From Microbotryomycetes sp. JL201 (lineage: Eukaryota; Basidiomycota; Microbotryomycetes): 64,000 nucleotides of DNA. The notes beneath the pieces are model-generated. The model searched no databases, had not been told where the DNA came from, and saw only the letters and a program-made list of their open reading frames with translations. The position numbers and the translations under genes are program-made. Of this stretch, positions 14,014 through 28,609 are shown piece after piece. Numbering within the stretch: the first letter of the stretch is position 1; every line of letters starts with the position of its first letter. The DNA is taken from the NCBI GenBank assembly GCA_033819885.1, contig JAQYUZ010000005.1, forward strand, positions 434,001 to 498,000. The letters run 5' to 3'.

Positions 14014-14939
14014 GCAATCTTGCGTTGCCAGTGAACGTGCCTTTTGCGTTCATTTGGGATGGGAGAGGAAGACTGGTCGGGCAGTCAGGTCTTGTTGTCT
14101 TTTCGGTCTGTTCGGGCATTGTTTGATGTAATCGCAAGCCTGCCAAACCCGGCCGTTTTTCTCTCAAACCAATTTGGCTGTATCACGTTTCAACAGTTCG
14201 AGGGGCGGAAGGTCTCTTGAAGTCCGAGTCGCCACCCGGCGCAATGTGCAGATGAGAAATGCCTTTCGGCACTTGTACAGCGTTTGACTGTCGGAGAAGG
14301 ACACGGACTTGAGTGAGTCTTTCGCCGAACAGGCGAGCGTCCCTTTGACGTCGGCAGATTACCTTGGCGAACACTTTGAAGCTCCTTCACATGCTTGCAC
14401 CAAGCTCTCTTGCATTGTATTGAATGTACGCCATAAAGTACTTGTACTACGTAAGCGGTCTGTGGAATCGTTGTAGGCTAAAATAAAGACAAAAGTCGTC
14501 GTCGCAACTATGACTTCCCCGGCCGTCGAAGGCACCCATCCGGTGAAGAGAGATTGGAGCGAGGTACGTGGCGGAGAAGGTCTCTCACTTGAAAGATGCT
14601 GAATCCTCATTGAACGACCGAGTGTTTTACTCATTTTTCTAAGTCTCGGCAATGCGCTCGCGGTGGCGGGCATCCTTCGCTACTTCTGCCCTGCTGATTG
14701 CATGAAAACTCGCATGATACGAAGCTCACATCAGATGAACATCTCCAAAAAAGATCGATTGCAGCATAATTGCAAGTCCGGCAATTGATAAACCGGATCA
14801 GAGCATGCGGGGGTGAGTCTTCCATTGCTGAAGCAGAGACCACGCCAAACTGCGGCCCGATCGAGCAGGACTTTACCAACTGAACATTGATCGAACGCCG
14901 GTAATCTTGAACAGCTGACGGCTGGTCCGGCAACCGGCA
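14014..14939. other. Unresolved 0.9-kb region without a confident gene
   Basis: No family is recognised. On the minus strand a 63-codon open stretch (14374 down to 14183) has a protein-like composition and ends with the TGA at 14183. Upstream in the same frame lie an in-frame TGA and a short ATG-started run. On the plus strand a candidate first exon at 14511..14564 (starting MTSPAVEGTHPVKRDWSE) ends at a GTACGT donor, but no acceptor continues it convincingly. Either strand could carry a small spliced gene. Confidence 0.3.
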
Positions 14940-16705
14940 ATGGCTTCGACTTCGGACGCGCTCGTGCCTGCGCATGCCGTCATATACGATTACGTCGACA
15001 CCCAGATCTCGTCATCTTTGGATTGCCCCATATGCAGGTGCGCGAGGCGTACGCCGCTCTTGCACGTGCACTGACACCATCCGCCGTCTAGAGCTCCGCT
15101 CGTACGCCCAGTCATGTCGCCACAGTGCCAGCACGTGTTTTGTCGGCAATGCATCCTCAGAGCACTGGACACGACAAAGTCTTGCCCGATTGATCGCACG
15201 CGTCTGGATTCGAGCGAGCTCGTTCGAGCTCCGCGCATCATCGAACACTTGTGCGATGAGCTAAGCGTGTACTGCTCCAACAAAGGTTCAGGTTGCAACG
15301 CCGTGCTCGAGCGCAGCAGTCTTGAACGGCATTTGCGCAAAGACTGCGTGGCGAGGCCCGTGGTGGCAAAAAAGGGCAAGGTGGTCGATCACGCAGAAGG
15401 GCCAGGTCTTGGTTCTTGTACGAGAGCGAATGATGACGACGACACACTCGACGGCGAGTGCGACGCGTGCGGAGACTTGCTCGCGACTGAGGACATAGCG
15501 GTGAGTAGACGAGACTACCTGTTTCCATGCCACCCGCTCACGCCCGTTCCTTCGTCTAGAATCATTCCAAAGTCTGTCCTGAAGCGCAAACAAATTGCGA
15601 GCATTGTACCCTCAGCCTCAAAAGACGTCGACTCGCCAGTCATTACCTCGAATGTCCTCAGATTCTTGTTCCGTGTCCGCACGCTCAGCATGGCTGTATG
15701 GCACGCGTCGCGCGGTCGCGGATGCTCGATGAGCACCTGGATCTGACGTGCCCGTACGAGCCAATCAAGGATTATCTCGCAAGACAAGACGCACGGCTCG
15801 TTGAACTCGAGAGCGACAATTTGATGCTGGCTGCTCGCTGCGCCAACATGGAGAATGACATGAAAGAGATGCGACAACTGATGCTCGGACTACGGGCAAA
15901 CATGGGCGTGTATTTCCCCGCGCTGGCAATAGGTGCCGGCCCGGGAATTCCAGGTCATACACCTCCGGGGCCAAGTCTACCGTCTCCTGCATTGCAGGCA
16001 CCAGTATCTCCGGCGGTGTCATCCCGCGTGTCACCTGCCTCGCCCCAGCCAGACCCATTCGCCTATCTTCCCTTGCCCGAACCGGCTTCCGCATCCTCCT
16101 CAGCTGTTTACCCTGTCGATGCTCCGACTCCGACACTTCCATCAGCCATCAGCTCTCTTCAAACGGCAATGTCAACCTTGTCTGCAACTGTGGCTTCGCT
16201 TGAAACTCGGCAATCGACGAACCTGCTCAATGAAACGATGCGCATTCAAGACGATGTTCAATCCATTCGAGCAGTTGTTCATGGTATACGCATGCAAATG
16301 CATTACATTATGATGGAACTTGGACGTCTGACGGGCACACCGACCAATGCGACAAACTCAGCAACAGCAGCAGCGTCAGGCGGTCCTAGTTCGTTAGGAC
16401 TTGATCCGAGAGGAATCAGAAGAACGTCTTCGTCCGGTTCGTCTTCGAATGAATCAGATATAGAAGAAGACCATCACATGTCTTCAGCGTCTTCGAGGAT
16501 TCGCGTCGCGCCTTGGTCCATGTCCGCTTCTGAAGCAGGACACCATCGGTTTTTCGGTCCTCCAACGGGCCTTGGACCGATGATCACACCAGTACCGGCT
16601 TTTCAACAGTACCATCATGCAAGAGTGGGGTACCCGCCAATGTACAATTCAACAGGCAGTATCGGACAAAGTGGTCCGTTCGCCGTGGGCGGGATCAAAC
16701 TCTGA
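14940..16705 (+). CDS. RING finger / TRAF-type zinc finger protein, probable E3 ubiquitin ligase
   Basis: Exons 14940..15037, 15092..15500 and 15560..16705 encode 550 residues. A C3HC4 RING spans about residues 29-70 (CPIC, then CQHVFCRQCI and CPIDR). TRAF-type zinc fingers follow to about residue 265: HLCDELSVYCSNKGSGCN, CDACGDLLATEDIA, VCPEAQTNCEHCTLSL, VPCPHAQHGCM and HLDLTCPY. A coiled coil then starts near DARLVELESDNLMLAARC, and the C-terminal half is Pro/Ser-rich and probably disordered. The RING plus TRAF-finger layout suggests an E3 ligase; the substrate is unknown. It converges with BRE1 with 152 bp between the stops. Confidence 0.88.
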
Positions 16706-16857
16706 GCATTTTGACAGCTTGTTCTTAGCTCTTGTTGTATAAAGGCGATGATGAGGATCAAAGAGTTGTACAACAAGCATGCATGACTACTTTGACGAAA
16801 TCAGAAAAACCTCGACACGTAGGACAAAAGGTGGCGACAGGGGTGCGTGCACCTCCA

Positions 16858-19800
16858 TTAAAAGTAAACGGCCATTACATCAGCCTTGTCAAACACGGCG
16901 GCGCATGAAGGACATTTGCGTTGACGGGTATTGATCCTGGCGTCGACGCATTCCTTGCAAAACAAGTGACCGCAACGCGTGATGGCAACGGCTTTGAACC
17001 TCGACGTGCAAGCAGAACATTTGAGCATTTTCTAGACACGAAGCAAATCGTTTTTTTTCTCCTTTGGTCAGCCTTTGGACAAGCGGAGGCATGTGCGATT
17101 TGGGATAACTTACCTGCAGGTCAGCGTTGTACTCTCTAAGTTGACGCGTCTCGGCCGTCCCTCCTCCAACTGAACCGCTGCTGGTGGAACCAGACGTAAA
17201 TGTCGACAATGTGCTTTTGGCACCAGCGAGCTCGCGTTCAAGTTTGGCGACGCGATCGTCCGCTTTTTGACGAGCAACGATTGCAGTTTCCGCTTGGTCT
17301 ACGCGATCGTGCAAAATCGCTTTGAGCTGCGCGTTGCACAGGGAACAGATTCAGGCGCGTATACGTGGTATTAAGCAGAAGCACTCACGTCGGCAAGCTG
17401 CTTGACCTGTTGCTCAAGCTTGAGCGCAAACTCGGCTTTTTCTCGCTTGGCCGAGGCAATGTAGTCTTGATGAGCTCGAACGTTTTGCTGATGCAATGTA
17501 ATCTCCTTTTCAGCAGCCAACTGCCAAAGAAAAGCCAGATCAGTCTCTTGATTTCATGACAGAGGCAAACTGAAAGTGAGGCTCACCAATTGTTGACGCA
17601 AGCTGTCCTGAAGATCGTCAGCGCCAGCGACGGCCTTTTGTTGCTTCTCGGCAAGCTTGGTCAAGACTGCGTTCTCTGCCATCAAAGCCTCCTTTTCACG
17701 CATCGCTGCAAAGTATTTGTTGTCGGCCTTAGTTTTCTGTCGATTTTGAATGCGAGACGACAGTCAGCCCGTTGTCGGCGTATTGCACTCTGACATCTGA
17801 CTTGCTTCAACAGCCAACTTTTGTATCTTCTCTTCCGTGTGCGTCAAGTTCCAGACTTTTTGTGCGTTTTGCTCTTCGAGCGTTGACCAGGCGAGCGACA
17901 GACGTTCAATTTCGCTGTACAGCATGTTGGAAGACTGCAAGCCGATGTAGGAAATTAGAAGCTGCGAATAAGGATAAATGGCGCGTACCGACATGACTGA
18001 CCTCTGCGCTGCTTTTAGCCTGGGCTTCCAACACTCGAACTCGCTCTTCGGCCTTTTGCAACTTTGTGGCGAGCTCGCTCGTATCTGATGAGGTGAACAA
18101 AGCTTCGAGCTTGGCGAGCTTGGATTGAGTTTGAGCGAGTTCTTCGCGAGCTCGTTCCTCAGACTGAGCAATGTTTTCAGCGTTTGTGCCTGTGCCTTTC
18201 GTGTAATTTGTAAGTTGCTCGCGCAGGGCTAGCAGCAATTCCTCTGCCGTCCTATAAATACATTGACAAATTTCCTGTCAGCACATGAAGCACGGCTTCG
18301 GAATGCAAACGTCTCACTTGAGCCTCTTTTGCAAGTCGGAAACAAGGTCTTCATCGTTTGTCTTTGCCAGATTCTCAACCATAGCCAAGTCGCCTCGGTC
18401 GGCAGCAACCTGCATTCTCAGTCTCTTGACCTGGCTCTCGTACGCCACTAATCTCTCTGCCTGGGACTTGTTCAAGGTCTTGATCGACTCGACGAATTTG
18501 ATCTTGTCCCAATCTTTGGCTTTCAACTGAGTTGCCTCTGTGCGCAAATCTTCACGTTGAGCTCGGATTCGACTGAGGTCCGACTCCCGTTGATTGAGAC
18601 GTTTCTGCAAGTCGTCGAGCTGCCCCTTGGCGTCGCGCTGGATCAATTTTCTCTTTAGTCAGCGTCCCGTGCTTTGACAAAGCAGTGAGAACACTGCCTC
18701 ACCATTGTCTTGACTCTGAACGTTTCCTGCTGCTCCCGGTATCCGTCCGCCTCTTTCGCCAATCGTTCCATTTCTGTCCGTTTCATCTCAACTTCAGAGT
18801 TCAAGTATTGTACATGGCTTTGCAGCGTTTTGAAGGGCGTCGAGTCGACAACAGCATCTTCCGGGAGATCCTTGAGCTGCACGTTGCGCGAAACACAAAG
18901 TGAGCAAAACAAAGGAACAAGCCAAGAAACAGTCCAAAGAAACATAAAAAACCACTCACTCTCATCTTGAGGCTATCCACTTCTTTTTTTAGACTGGTTC
19001 GATCTTGTCGCAACTCGTCAACTTCTTTCGCCCTCGACTGCAGCAACATCTCAATTTCAAGGACACGTTCGTGAGTCGCGCCATTGAGAACCGATGCGGA
19101 CGAAACAACCTCGCCTTCTTCCATACTACCGTCCGCTTCCGCCTTGGCAACATCGCCTGTTGATGACCCTGCCCCAGTCGCAGCGGCAGTGACAGCTGTC
19201 GGAGCGGGCGAAGCGTTCTTTGAAGAGGCGACATTGTTATCCGACGAGCGGGATTCAACGGCCCTGACCGTTTTCGATCTGAATCTATCGAATTTTTTCT
19301 CTGCCCTGACCAATTCGTCTATCGTTTGCTCTAGTTGTTTGACGGTCGATTCGTGTTTTTGCCGAAGTGCCCTGAGCGTCTCTTGAGATGCGAGAGACTG
19401 TTCAAGTAAAGCGCGACATTTTTGTTCCAATTCGTTCACTTTGCTGGCAGGATCGGTCGAGGTGCTGAGGGAGGTTAATTTTGACAAAAGGGAACGAGTG
19501 GCGGCGCTTCTCTGGGCGAGAGCTTGAGCCAGTTCTTCATTGCCCAAACCCGGATTGGACAAAGACGGTGAGACTGAAAGAGGTGCGCTGACATGAGAAG
19601 AATTGAGATGCATGCCCATCTCGAGGTACTCACTCGCGCTTTTCGAGTCTGCCGCGGCGACTGAAGTTGAGGGCAAGAGCATCTCAGCCTCGTTAACGAG
19701 CTGCAGGCCAACGATAAGTCAGAACCAATAAAGATTGGGCTACGGGTACCTGTAGACTAACTTGTGTCCATACAATGTCAACCGCGCTGAGCCTGGCCTC

Positions 19801-20211
19801 GTACGCAGCCTTGTCCGTCTCGAGCTGGTCGACAGTGCGTTGCGCTCTGTCTAGCTTGCGCTTAAACTCTTGCATCTCTCTCCAGATGGCTTCTTTGCGG
19901 AACAACTGCGTGCACCGAGTCAGCAAAGTAGATCCCCCTAAAAGTCGCGTGACCGACTACGAGGCTGACGGCGCACACGCGCGTGTACTGACCTCGAGTT
20001 GGTCGTCTTCGCTTTGTTCGCCATCTTCGGCGTCGCTGTCTCCGTTTGTACGGGTGTGCGCACCCGAAGCGCCCTTGTTTTCGTCGCCCGCGTCGACGCG
20101 CGGCTTCTTGACGGCGACAGCAGAGTCGAGAGCGCCCGTCGACAGTCGCGAGTCGTCATCGATGCCAGTGAGATTGCGCTTGCGCGTAAGAGAGCCGTCT
20201 GCACCGTTCAT
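16858..20211 (-). CDS. BRE1: E3 ubiquitin ligase BRE1 (histone H2B ubiquitination)
   Basis: Eleven exons (19993..20211, 19762..19905, 18960..19700, 18703..18876, 18318..18637, 18002..18251, about 17812..17934, 17587..17736, 17389..17520, 17114..17326, 16858..17031) give about 880 residues. BRE1 works with RAD6 to monoubiquitinate H2B, promoting H3K4 and H3K79 methylation. The C-terminal RING is clear: CSACTSRFKAVAITRCGH, LFCKECVDARI and KCPSCAAVF. Upstream is almost all coiled coil, including IWREMQEFKRKLDRAQRT and NKYFAAMREKEALM, the latter typical of BRE1/RNF20. The start is the ATG at 20211. The donor of the intron near 17.81 kb is uncertain: phase demands a weak GTTGAA site, while a better-looking GTCAGA would break the frame. 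Confidence 0.93.
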
Positions 20212-20470
20212 AGCGGGCGGCAGAGCGCGGCTTGAAGCTCTGGACAAAAACTAGGACGGAGAGCCCAGTGCAACTACCTACGCGTCCGACGTTTAGGTGC
20301 AGCACGTCAACGAGGTCGCGAGCGAATCTTGCTGAGCTCGTGCGTCCAGTCCGAGAGCGAAGCTGGATAAAAGACGCACAGCTCGAAAAAAAGACGCGCT
20401 TTCATTCATTGTGCTCGGAAAAAGGGTTGCTGCTTTCATCATCACCAAGAGGCAAGAAAGACATCACGTC

Positions 20471-22097
20471 CTACTTCCAGATGTCACTGAACGCGTCTGA
20501 CGAGGCTGACGGTTTCGAGCTTGCGGCGGCCGAGCCAAAGTCACCAAACGAGTCTGTTGACGGACCTGATTGAGTTGTCGTTGAAGAAGAACCCCACACA
20601 TCTGTTGCTCCAAACAAGTCTGCGGATGGCTGCAAACAAACAAGGCGTCAAATGCGTCATGACCTCCTGACCTTACTACGCACCTTGGTGGAGGTTTTGG
20701 CAGCTGGCGTAGCAGTGAAACTCTGAAACGCGTCAAACCCGCCATGACTTTGCTGATTCGACACTGGAGCACCCCACAAGTCATTGCCTGAGCTTCCGCC
20801 GCCACCGAGGCTCAGTCCAGCGAGACCATTCGTTGCAGGCTGAATTCCGCCGCCAAACGCCGGCGGTTGCTCCGGTTGGACAGGCTGCGTCGGCCTGGAT
20901 GGCGGAGCGACGGAAAACAGAGACATGATGTCTGCTTTCGCATCACGTTTCGGCGCAGCGGCAGCAACGGCAGCGGGCTGACTGGCTCCAGAAGACGACA
21001 TGTCCAAATCAAACAAACCACCGCCGACAACCTGCTGTTGCTGTCTCGAGCCTTGTGTGGTTGAAGCAGAAGAGTTTGACGGTGATCTCACAGGTGCAAG
21101 TTTTGCGCTCGCAGAAGAGGTCGATGGCGGGTCCGCGAACAAATCGATCGAGGTTGTTGCGGTCCCCTTTGCTTTTGTTGGTGCAGATCGCGATTGCGCA
21201 GGAGTCCTCGTCGGCGCTGGTGCGGATGTTGTTGTTTCGGGATTGTCCTTAGCGCGCACACAACGGCGTGAGCCTGACATGAAGCGACGGAATGTTGAGG
21301 AGCGGTCTCACCTCGCCATCCAATGTCTCAGGTGCCGGAATGGGGCCATCCATAGCCCACCTCTTGAGCTCGTATTTTGATCTGATGAAAGACTCGATCT
21401 TGCTGCGAATGCGTCCATCAAGTTGTGAGCAAGACCGCGCAACTTTGGTTCAAAGTGCGCGAAAAGCGAAGGCTCACTGTTCGGGCGGCATATGTCCTGG
21501 CTTGAGGTGTGCTTCCCAGTACGCATTTGCCCTCCTGTTTCCCCACCGTTGAATATTCTGTTGGCACAAACAAAAAAGGACGTGTCAGTCACGTTCGAAG
21601 CGACGAGGTGCGAGCGTGATCGACTGACGGCAATCTGTTCGGGTGTCCACGTATCGAGGTCGACAGATTTGACTGCCCAGAAATCGGTGTGTGAGCTTGA
21701 TGGAGGTGGTCGCTGCGATCATGTTGCAAGCAGGTTTGTAACTGACTGCGCGTGATGTGGACTCCCATGCCACGATGGATGCCCGAACAGCGGATGCACA
21801 TGAAGCAGCCTAGGTTGGTCGAAGCCCAGCGAGGGTCTACGTGGATAGTGTCAGTCGAGCCAATACGACTACAGTACCGGCGCGCTGAGGGCCATCGGAA
21901 GGGCAACAGCGGCGGCGCGTGCGTTGACTGACCATTGCGCTTGCAATCGGCGCAGACCTGGTGGGTGGGGTGAGCATCTACTCGTGTACCAGCCAAGCAT
22001 GACTGCGTACCTTGTTTTCTGGCCGTTTGAGCATTGTTTTGAGTATGTCAGAGTGCCGAGCGGCCTCGGACTTTGACTGGGTGTAGCGCGTGCTCAT
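20471..22097 (-). CDS. ArfGAP (SMAP/AGE2-like) GTPase-activating protein
   Basis: Eight exons (22011..22097, 21933..21957, 21747..21836, 21629..21672, 21478..21557, 21312..21402, 20684..21247, 20471..20629) give 379 residues in consistent phase. The ArfGAP domain covers about residues 20-140: CADCKRND, PRWASTNLGCFMCIRCSG (CX2C..CX2C zinc site), IHRGMGVHITR with the arginine finger region, KSVDLDTWTPEQI, WGNRRANAYWE and YELKRWAMDGP. The C-terminal half is low-complexity with repeated DLF/DLW-type motifs (SIDLFADPP, GGLFDLDMSS, SGNDLWGAP, SADLFGATD), which could bind clathrin or adaptors. It likely inactivates an Arf at the TGN or endosomes. An ARF6-type GTPase is encoded 17 kb away. Confidence 0.92.
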
Positions 22098-22353
22098 CCT
22101 TGCCAGTGACCGCTTTCGGGATGGAGCGTCTCGATCGAAGCGGTGGGTGGCGGTCTGTGAGCGCAGAGGTGGCGCGGAAACGAGGACAGAGCCGAAGCGA
22201 AGCGATCACGGCGCAGTCTCGCCTCTGCCGCTGACGTTTGCCCCCTGCTACAGCTCGTTCCGGGCGCAAGAGACGCCAAAGCTCAGACGAGGCTCGAGTG
22301 CACTAGACTTGGAGCCCAGCCTGGGGCGCAGGTTGTGCTTGGGTGATGAGACG

Positions 22354-25300
22354 ATGAAGCGCGCTCACAGTCCGTCGACTCTGTCAACTCCGGCGACCAC
22401 GGCCCCGTCGCAAGCAGACGCCAGCGCGCAGCCGAGTCCAGATGGCACTGCTCCAAAGCCCAAAGGGCCTTCATGCCTCGCTTGCAGAAAGATCAAGGTC
22501 AGCACAAGTCCTGTCCCCGGAAGCGGGGGCCCGAGCGGAGTGCGCGCGCTTAAACTCTTGTGCGCTCTCAAACGCAATCATCAGGTCAGGTGCGTGCTCC
22601 CGCCAGGCGCACAGCCTCAGAGCAAGTGCACTAGATGTATCCGCATCAGTAAGTCTCATCCGCTGATCCTGGCGAGGCCGGCACGTCGAGCTGAGAAACC
22701 TCGGCCTCTGGCTGAATCCAGACGGCGAATGCAAGTACCTTCCAAACCAACCACCAGGCCGCAAACCAAGGAAAAGGTGAGTCACAAGCGAAACTCAATT
22801 GGCGCTCTCAAGTGTTCCGATCGCTGACACGAATCGCCCGCCTCTCAGCTTGTCGGTCAGTGACGGCGTAGCTGCCTCCGCCACCGCCGCCGGCAGCACG
22901 TCTGCGAATCAGAATTCCGGCCCTGCAACAGGCATGGTTCAACAGCAGATGTACACCGCACATCAGTCTGAACAGCACCACTCACGACACACACAGCATC
23001 CACAGTTTGTCGGAACAGGTCACACACGTCCGGGCTCGATTGGCGATCACGATTGGTCCGTGCTTTTGCGTACTCAAGCAGCGTCGCCGAGCCTTTAATC
23101 GGCGCCTGAGCTCACTATCACCATGTTGACCAACAACTCCCCTTTCCAGGTACGCACGCGCAGCACAGTCAGTGTCCCAGCAACAAAGCCAGCATCTCGG
23201 TCATCAGCCACCGACGCTGCCAGCGCCTTTGGGGCAGTCTTTGCCTACACACATGGCGCCACAGCCCACTCAGGCTTCCGCCTCGCCCACTGTCCAAATC
23301 GATCCGTCAACATTGGCTGTCCAACAGAAATCTGCTCGATCGCCTGCCGCCGTGCACAACAATATCGACACGCTTGTTCAAGCGGCAGAGAGACGCGCCG
23401 CAGAAAAAGAAGCTCCTGTTAGTCGAGCACGACAGGCGAGCAACGCCAGCTCGACGCACCACCAGCTTCAGCAATCTCCCGCACAAACTCAACAGCAGCC
23501 ATTGCCGCGGCAGCAAGCAGCAGAAGAGCCACGTTCCCATCACCCAATAGATCTTCAGCAAATGACGCTCAAGTCGCCAGATCCAGTCGACCTCCTCATC
23601 CTCAGTGAACCCGAAGCGCGGCATTTGTTTTCATACTTTTGTTCCGAACTCAACCCCCTCATCAAAATCCTTGACCCGTTCTTGCACACGTTCGATTATG
23701 TCAGGTTTACCTCGACTGCCTTGTTCACGAGCATGTTGACGGTCGCGAGCAAGTATCATCGACCAGACTTGCATGCAGCCTTGTTGAACGAGACGCAACA
23801 TTTGCATGGACGCGGGCAGACGGAATGTCAGGGTGGAATCGGCCTCATTCAAGGCATGGCCATGCTGTGCTATTGGAAGGCGCGTCTGGAAATAGCCTGT
23901 CTTTCGAGCGAGTAGCTGATTTGACGTCTCTGCGATTATTCAGGAGCCGAAAGACTTTACGGTCTGGACAAAAGTCGGGTTCATGATACGATATGGCTAC
24001 ACATTGCGACTGCATGCTCGGCGGACTACGCCTCTACCCGAGGACGAGCTTGAAGCGCGGCTCGTGCTCGATCGAGAGCGAACGTGGCTCAACCTGGTCT
24101 GCTTCGAAAGAGTGCAAGTTATGCGATATCAAATCGTCTGCCAGGGCGCACAAGCTGATGGCCGAGTCTTTGTCCGACAGGGCGAGACTTTATATCGAGG
24201 AGGACGACGAAGACGGCGCGTACATCCCCTCCATGGTCACAATCGACGATCTAGACCTGGACAAGTGGCTCGATGAAGGGCAGGCTCGAGGAATTGGCTC
24301 GCCCCTCGACAGACTATTGTGTGGTTCTGTAGAGTCAGTCTCACCGTTTGACAAATACGCGCCGAGCCCATCCGGGTCCACTGACGTATTTGGTCAATTC
24401 AAATGGTCATACAGGAACGGAAGGATTAATAATTTGTGCGTTGCTCTACAACACACCACGTCGCCGGCGGCGGGCGGACTTTTGTTCAGACATGTCGATC
24501 ACATGCTCAACGATGCGATGCGCAAATATGTGCAACCTGCGGGCAAGCTATGCTTTTACGTTTGGCCACATGCAAATGGCGGCTGACCGACTGCTGGCTT
24601 TAGCTCCCACGCCCGGCGAAGTTCCAAGCTCGTCGTTTATGCAGAACCGCATGTCATGGGGCAACGTGAGATGCGTGAGTGACAGAGATGTTCTCCTGTT
24701 GAAAGTGCCACGGTCGCTAAAAGACTGGAATGACTCGACTGCCAGCGTGCGCGACTGGCTTACTACGAAGCGGCGGGACGTTCAGACCACAAGGCACTTC
24801 CTCTTTATCTCGAATCTGTCGCCGACACGTTCGACATTTGCATCACGTCACTCGAATCTGGTTCACTTGACCGAGTCCAAGACGTTTTTGCAGTCTTGTT
24901 GTTTCGAACTGCTCAGAGCCTCGCCAAATTGTTTCCGACAGTGTCGTTCGTGCACCAGACAAGTATTATGACCATGTTGAAGTGCGTTTACGAAGCTTGT
25001 TCGAAGGCTGCGAAAGGCGACGATGGTTGCACGGCCGCGTATTTAAAGAGGTTTGTGAGGTTGGTCATTCGGGCTTTGACGGTCAATACGAGTTTTCCTT
25101 CGTCGAGGGACCAGACGCCGAATGGCGACAGGGAAGGATCATCTGGAGCGGCAGCGATGGCTTTGGGCCCGGTGACGACTGCCATGCATGATCAGCTTGA
25201 TGGTCATCAGATGCCGCAACAGCAACCGCCGCAACAAGTGGGTACCCAGCCCGGGTTTGCCTTTCAGGACATTATTGGCAATATCGTGAGAGGGCATACC

Positions 25301-25570
25301 TGATCCGAGTTGGGCTGCCAACGTGGCTGACGTTGACGGGTTTTTTCTTGAAGGGGTCCGAGCTCGTGCCGGAACTGTTGCAAGGCAACATGAACCTTGA
25401 TCCGATGGCCGGCATGCAATCTCTCGACGCCGGATACTGGTCAGTCGCCTAGACGTGCGGACAGTTCGGGTTTGATAGTGTGATCTGATGTCGACAATCT
25501 TCCGGATGGCACCAGGGAGGCTTTGTTGCCGCCGAGTAGTTTGGCTTGGCTCGATGGCAGCCATGGTTAG
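22354..25570 (+). CDS. Zn2Cys6 fungal transcription factor
   Basis: Resolved exons are 22354..22497, 22585..22648, 22722..22776, 22849..about 23018, about 23164..23879, 23944..24111, 24167..about 24330, a piece ending at 24665, 24746..25285, 25354..25439 and 25516..25570. The DNA-binding module is assembled across three introns: SCLACRKIK, VRC, SKCTRCIRI and NGECKYLP. A Gln/His-rich linker follows. The middle has the fungal-specific regulator pattern, for example HLFSYFCSELNPLIKILDP, ALFTSMLTVASKYHRP, YWKEPKDFTVWTKVGFMIRY and RTWLNLVCFER. The C-terminus ends LPPSSLAWLDGSHG. The intron at 23880 has a GC donor. Joins near 23.0-23.2 kb and 24.33-24.66 kb are not settled. Targets are unknown. Confidence 0.85.
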
Positions 25571-25659
25571 GCTTTGAATATCATCTTTTTGCTATATAGT
25601 GTAGATTTCTTGTCTTGTTGTTTGCTGTTTCGGTTGATTGTCGGAATGTCGGAGTGTGG

Positions 25660-25667
25660 TCACGTGA
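25660..25667. promoter_or_regulatory. TCACGTGA E-box upstream of MET3 (Cbf1-type site)
   Basis: The palindrome TCACGTGA lies about 245 bp before the MET3 start codon. In Saccharomyces the same core recruits Cbf1 with Met4/Met28 to sulfur-assimilation promoters including MET3. A role here is inferred by analogy; CACGTG also occurs elsewhere in the window. Confidence 0.45.
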
Positions 25668-25910
25668 CTGTTTTGCTTTTCCTGGAATTGGATGCAGCGT
25701 CTTTGCTGGCTCGTCCATGTTCGTTTGTGAGGGACTGTATGTCGACCGTCGTTTGTGGACGGGCAAGGTGGGGTGGATGGTCGCCAGTCGAGCTGATTGT
25801 GGTTTGAGAATGGCGTGATTTCGAATGCTCGCGCGTCGGCCCTTTCTTGTCGGCTCGGTTTTCTGCTCACCACTCGCGTCACACGTCAACTTTCTTGTAC
25901 ATTTCACACA

Positions 25911-28371
<2,461 letters not shown>

Positions 28372-28609
28372 ACGACAGACCTCACCGGAAGAAGCCTTTG
28401 CATTTCGTTTCCAAATCGTAGACGTGATAGTATAAACCAAAAGAATAGAGCGTGACTTGCACGCGATCGTAGAAGAGATATTCCATCTCAAAGATGCTGT
28501 GACATTCTTTTCCATTGATAGCAACAAGTAATCAGAAACCAGCTGTACTTGGGCCAATGACAACAAGGGCGGTCTGCTCAGGAAACTAGCGATCAACTAG
28601 ATCCGAACC

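Noticed and set aside
15501-15688. 188-nt intron in the RING gene up to a CAG at 15688
   Set aside because: The part from 15560 encodes a TRAF-type zinc finger in frame, so the intron ends at 15559.
22090-22827. Long plus-strand open frame running through the zinc-cluster exons
   Set aside because: It starts in a wrong frame and passes through three introns; the spliced model gives a correct Zn2Cys6 domain.
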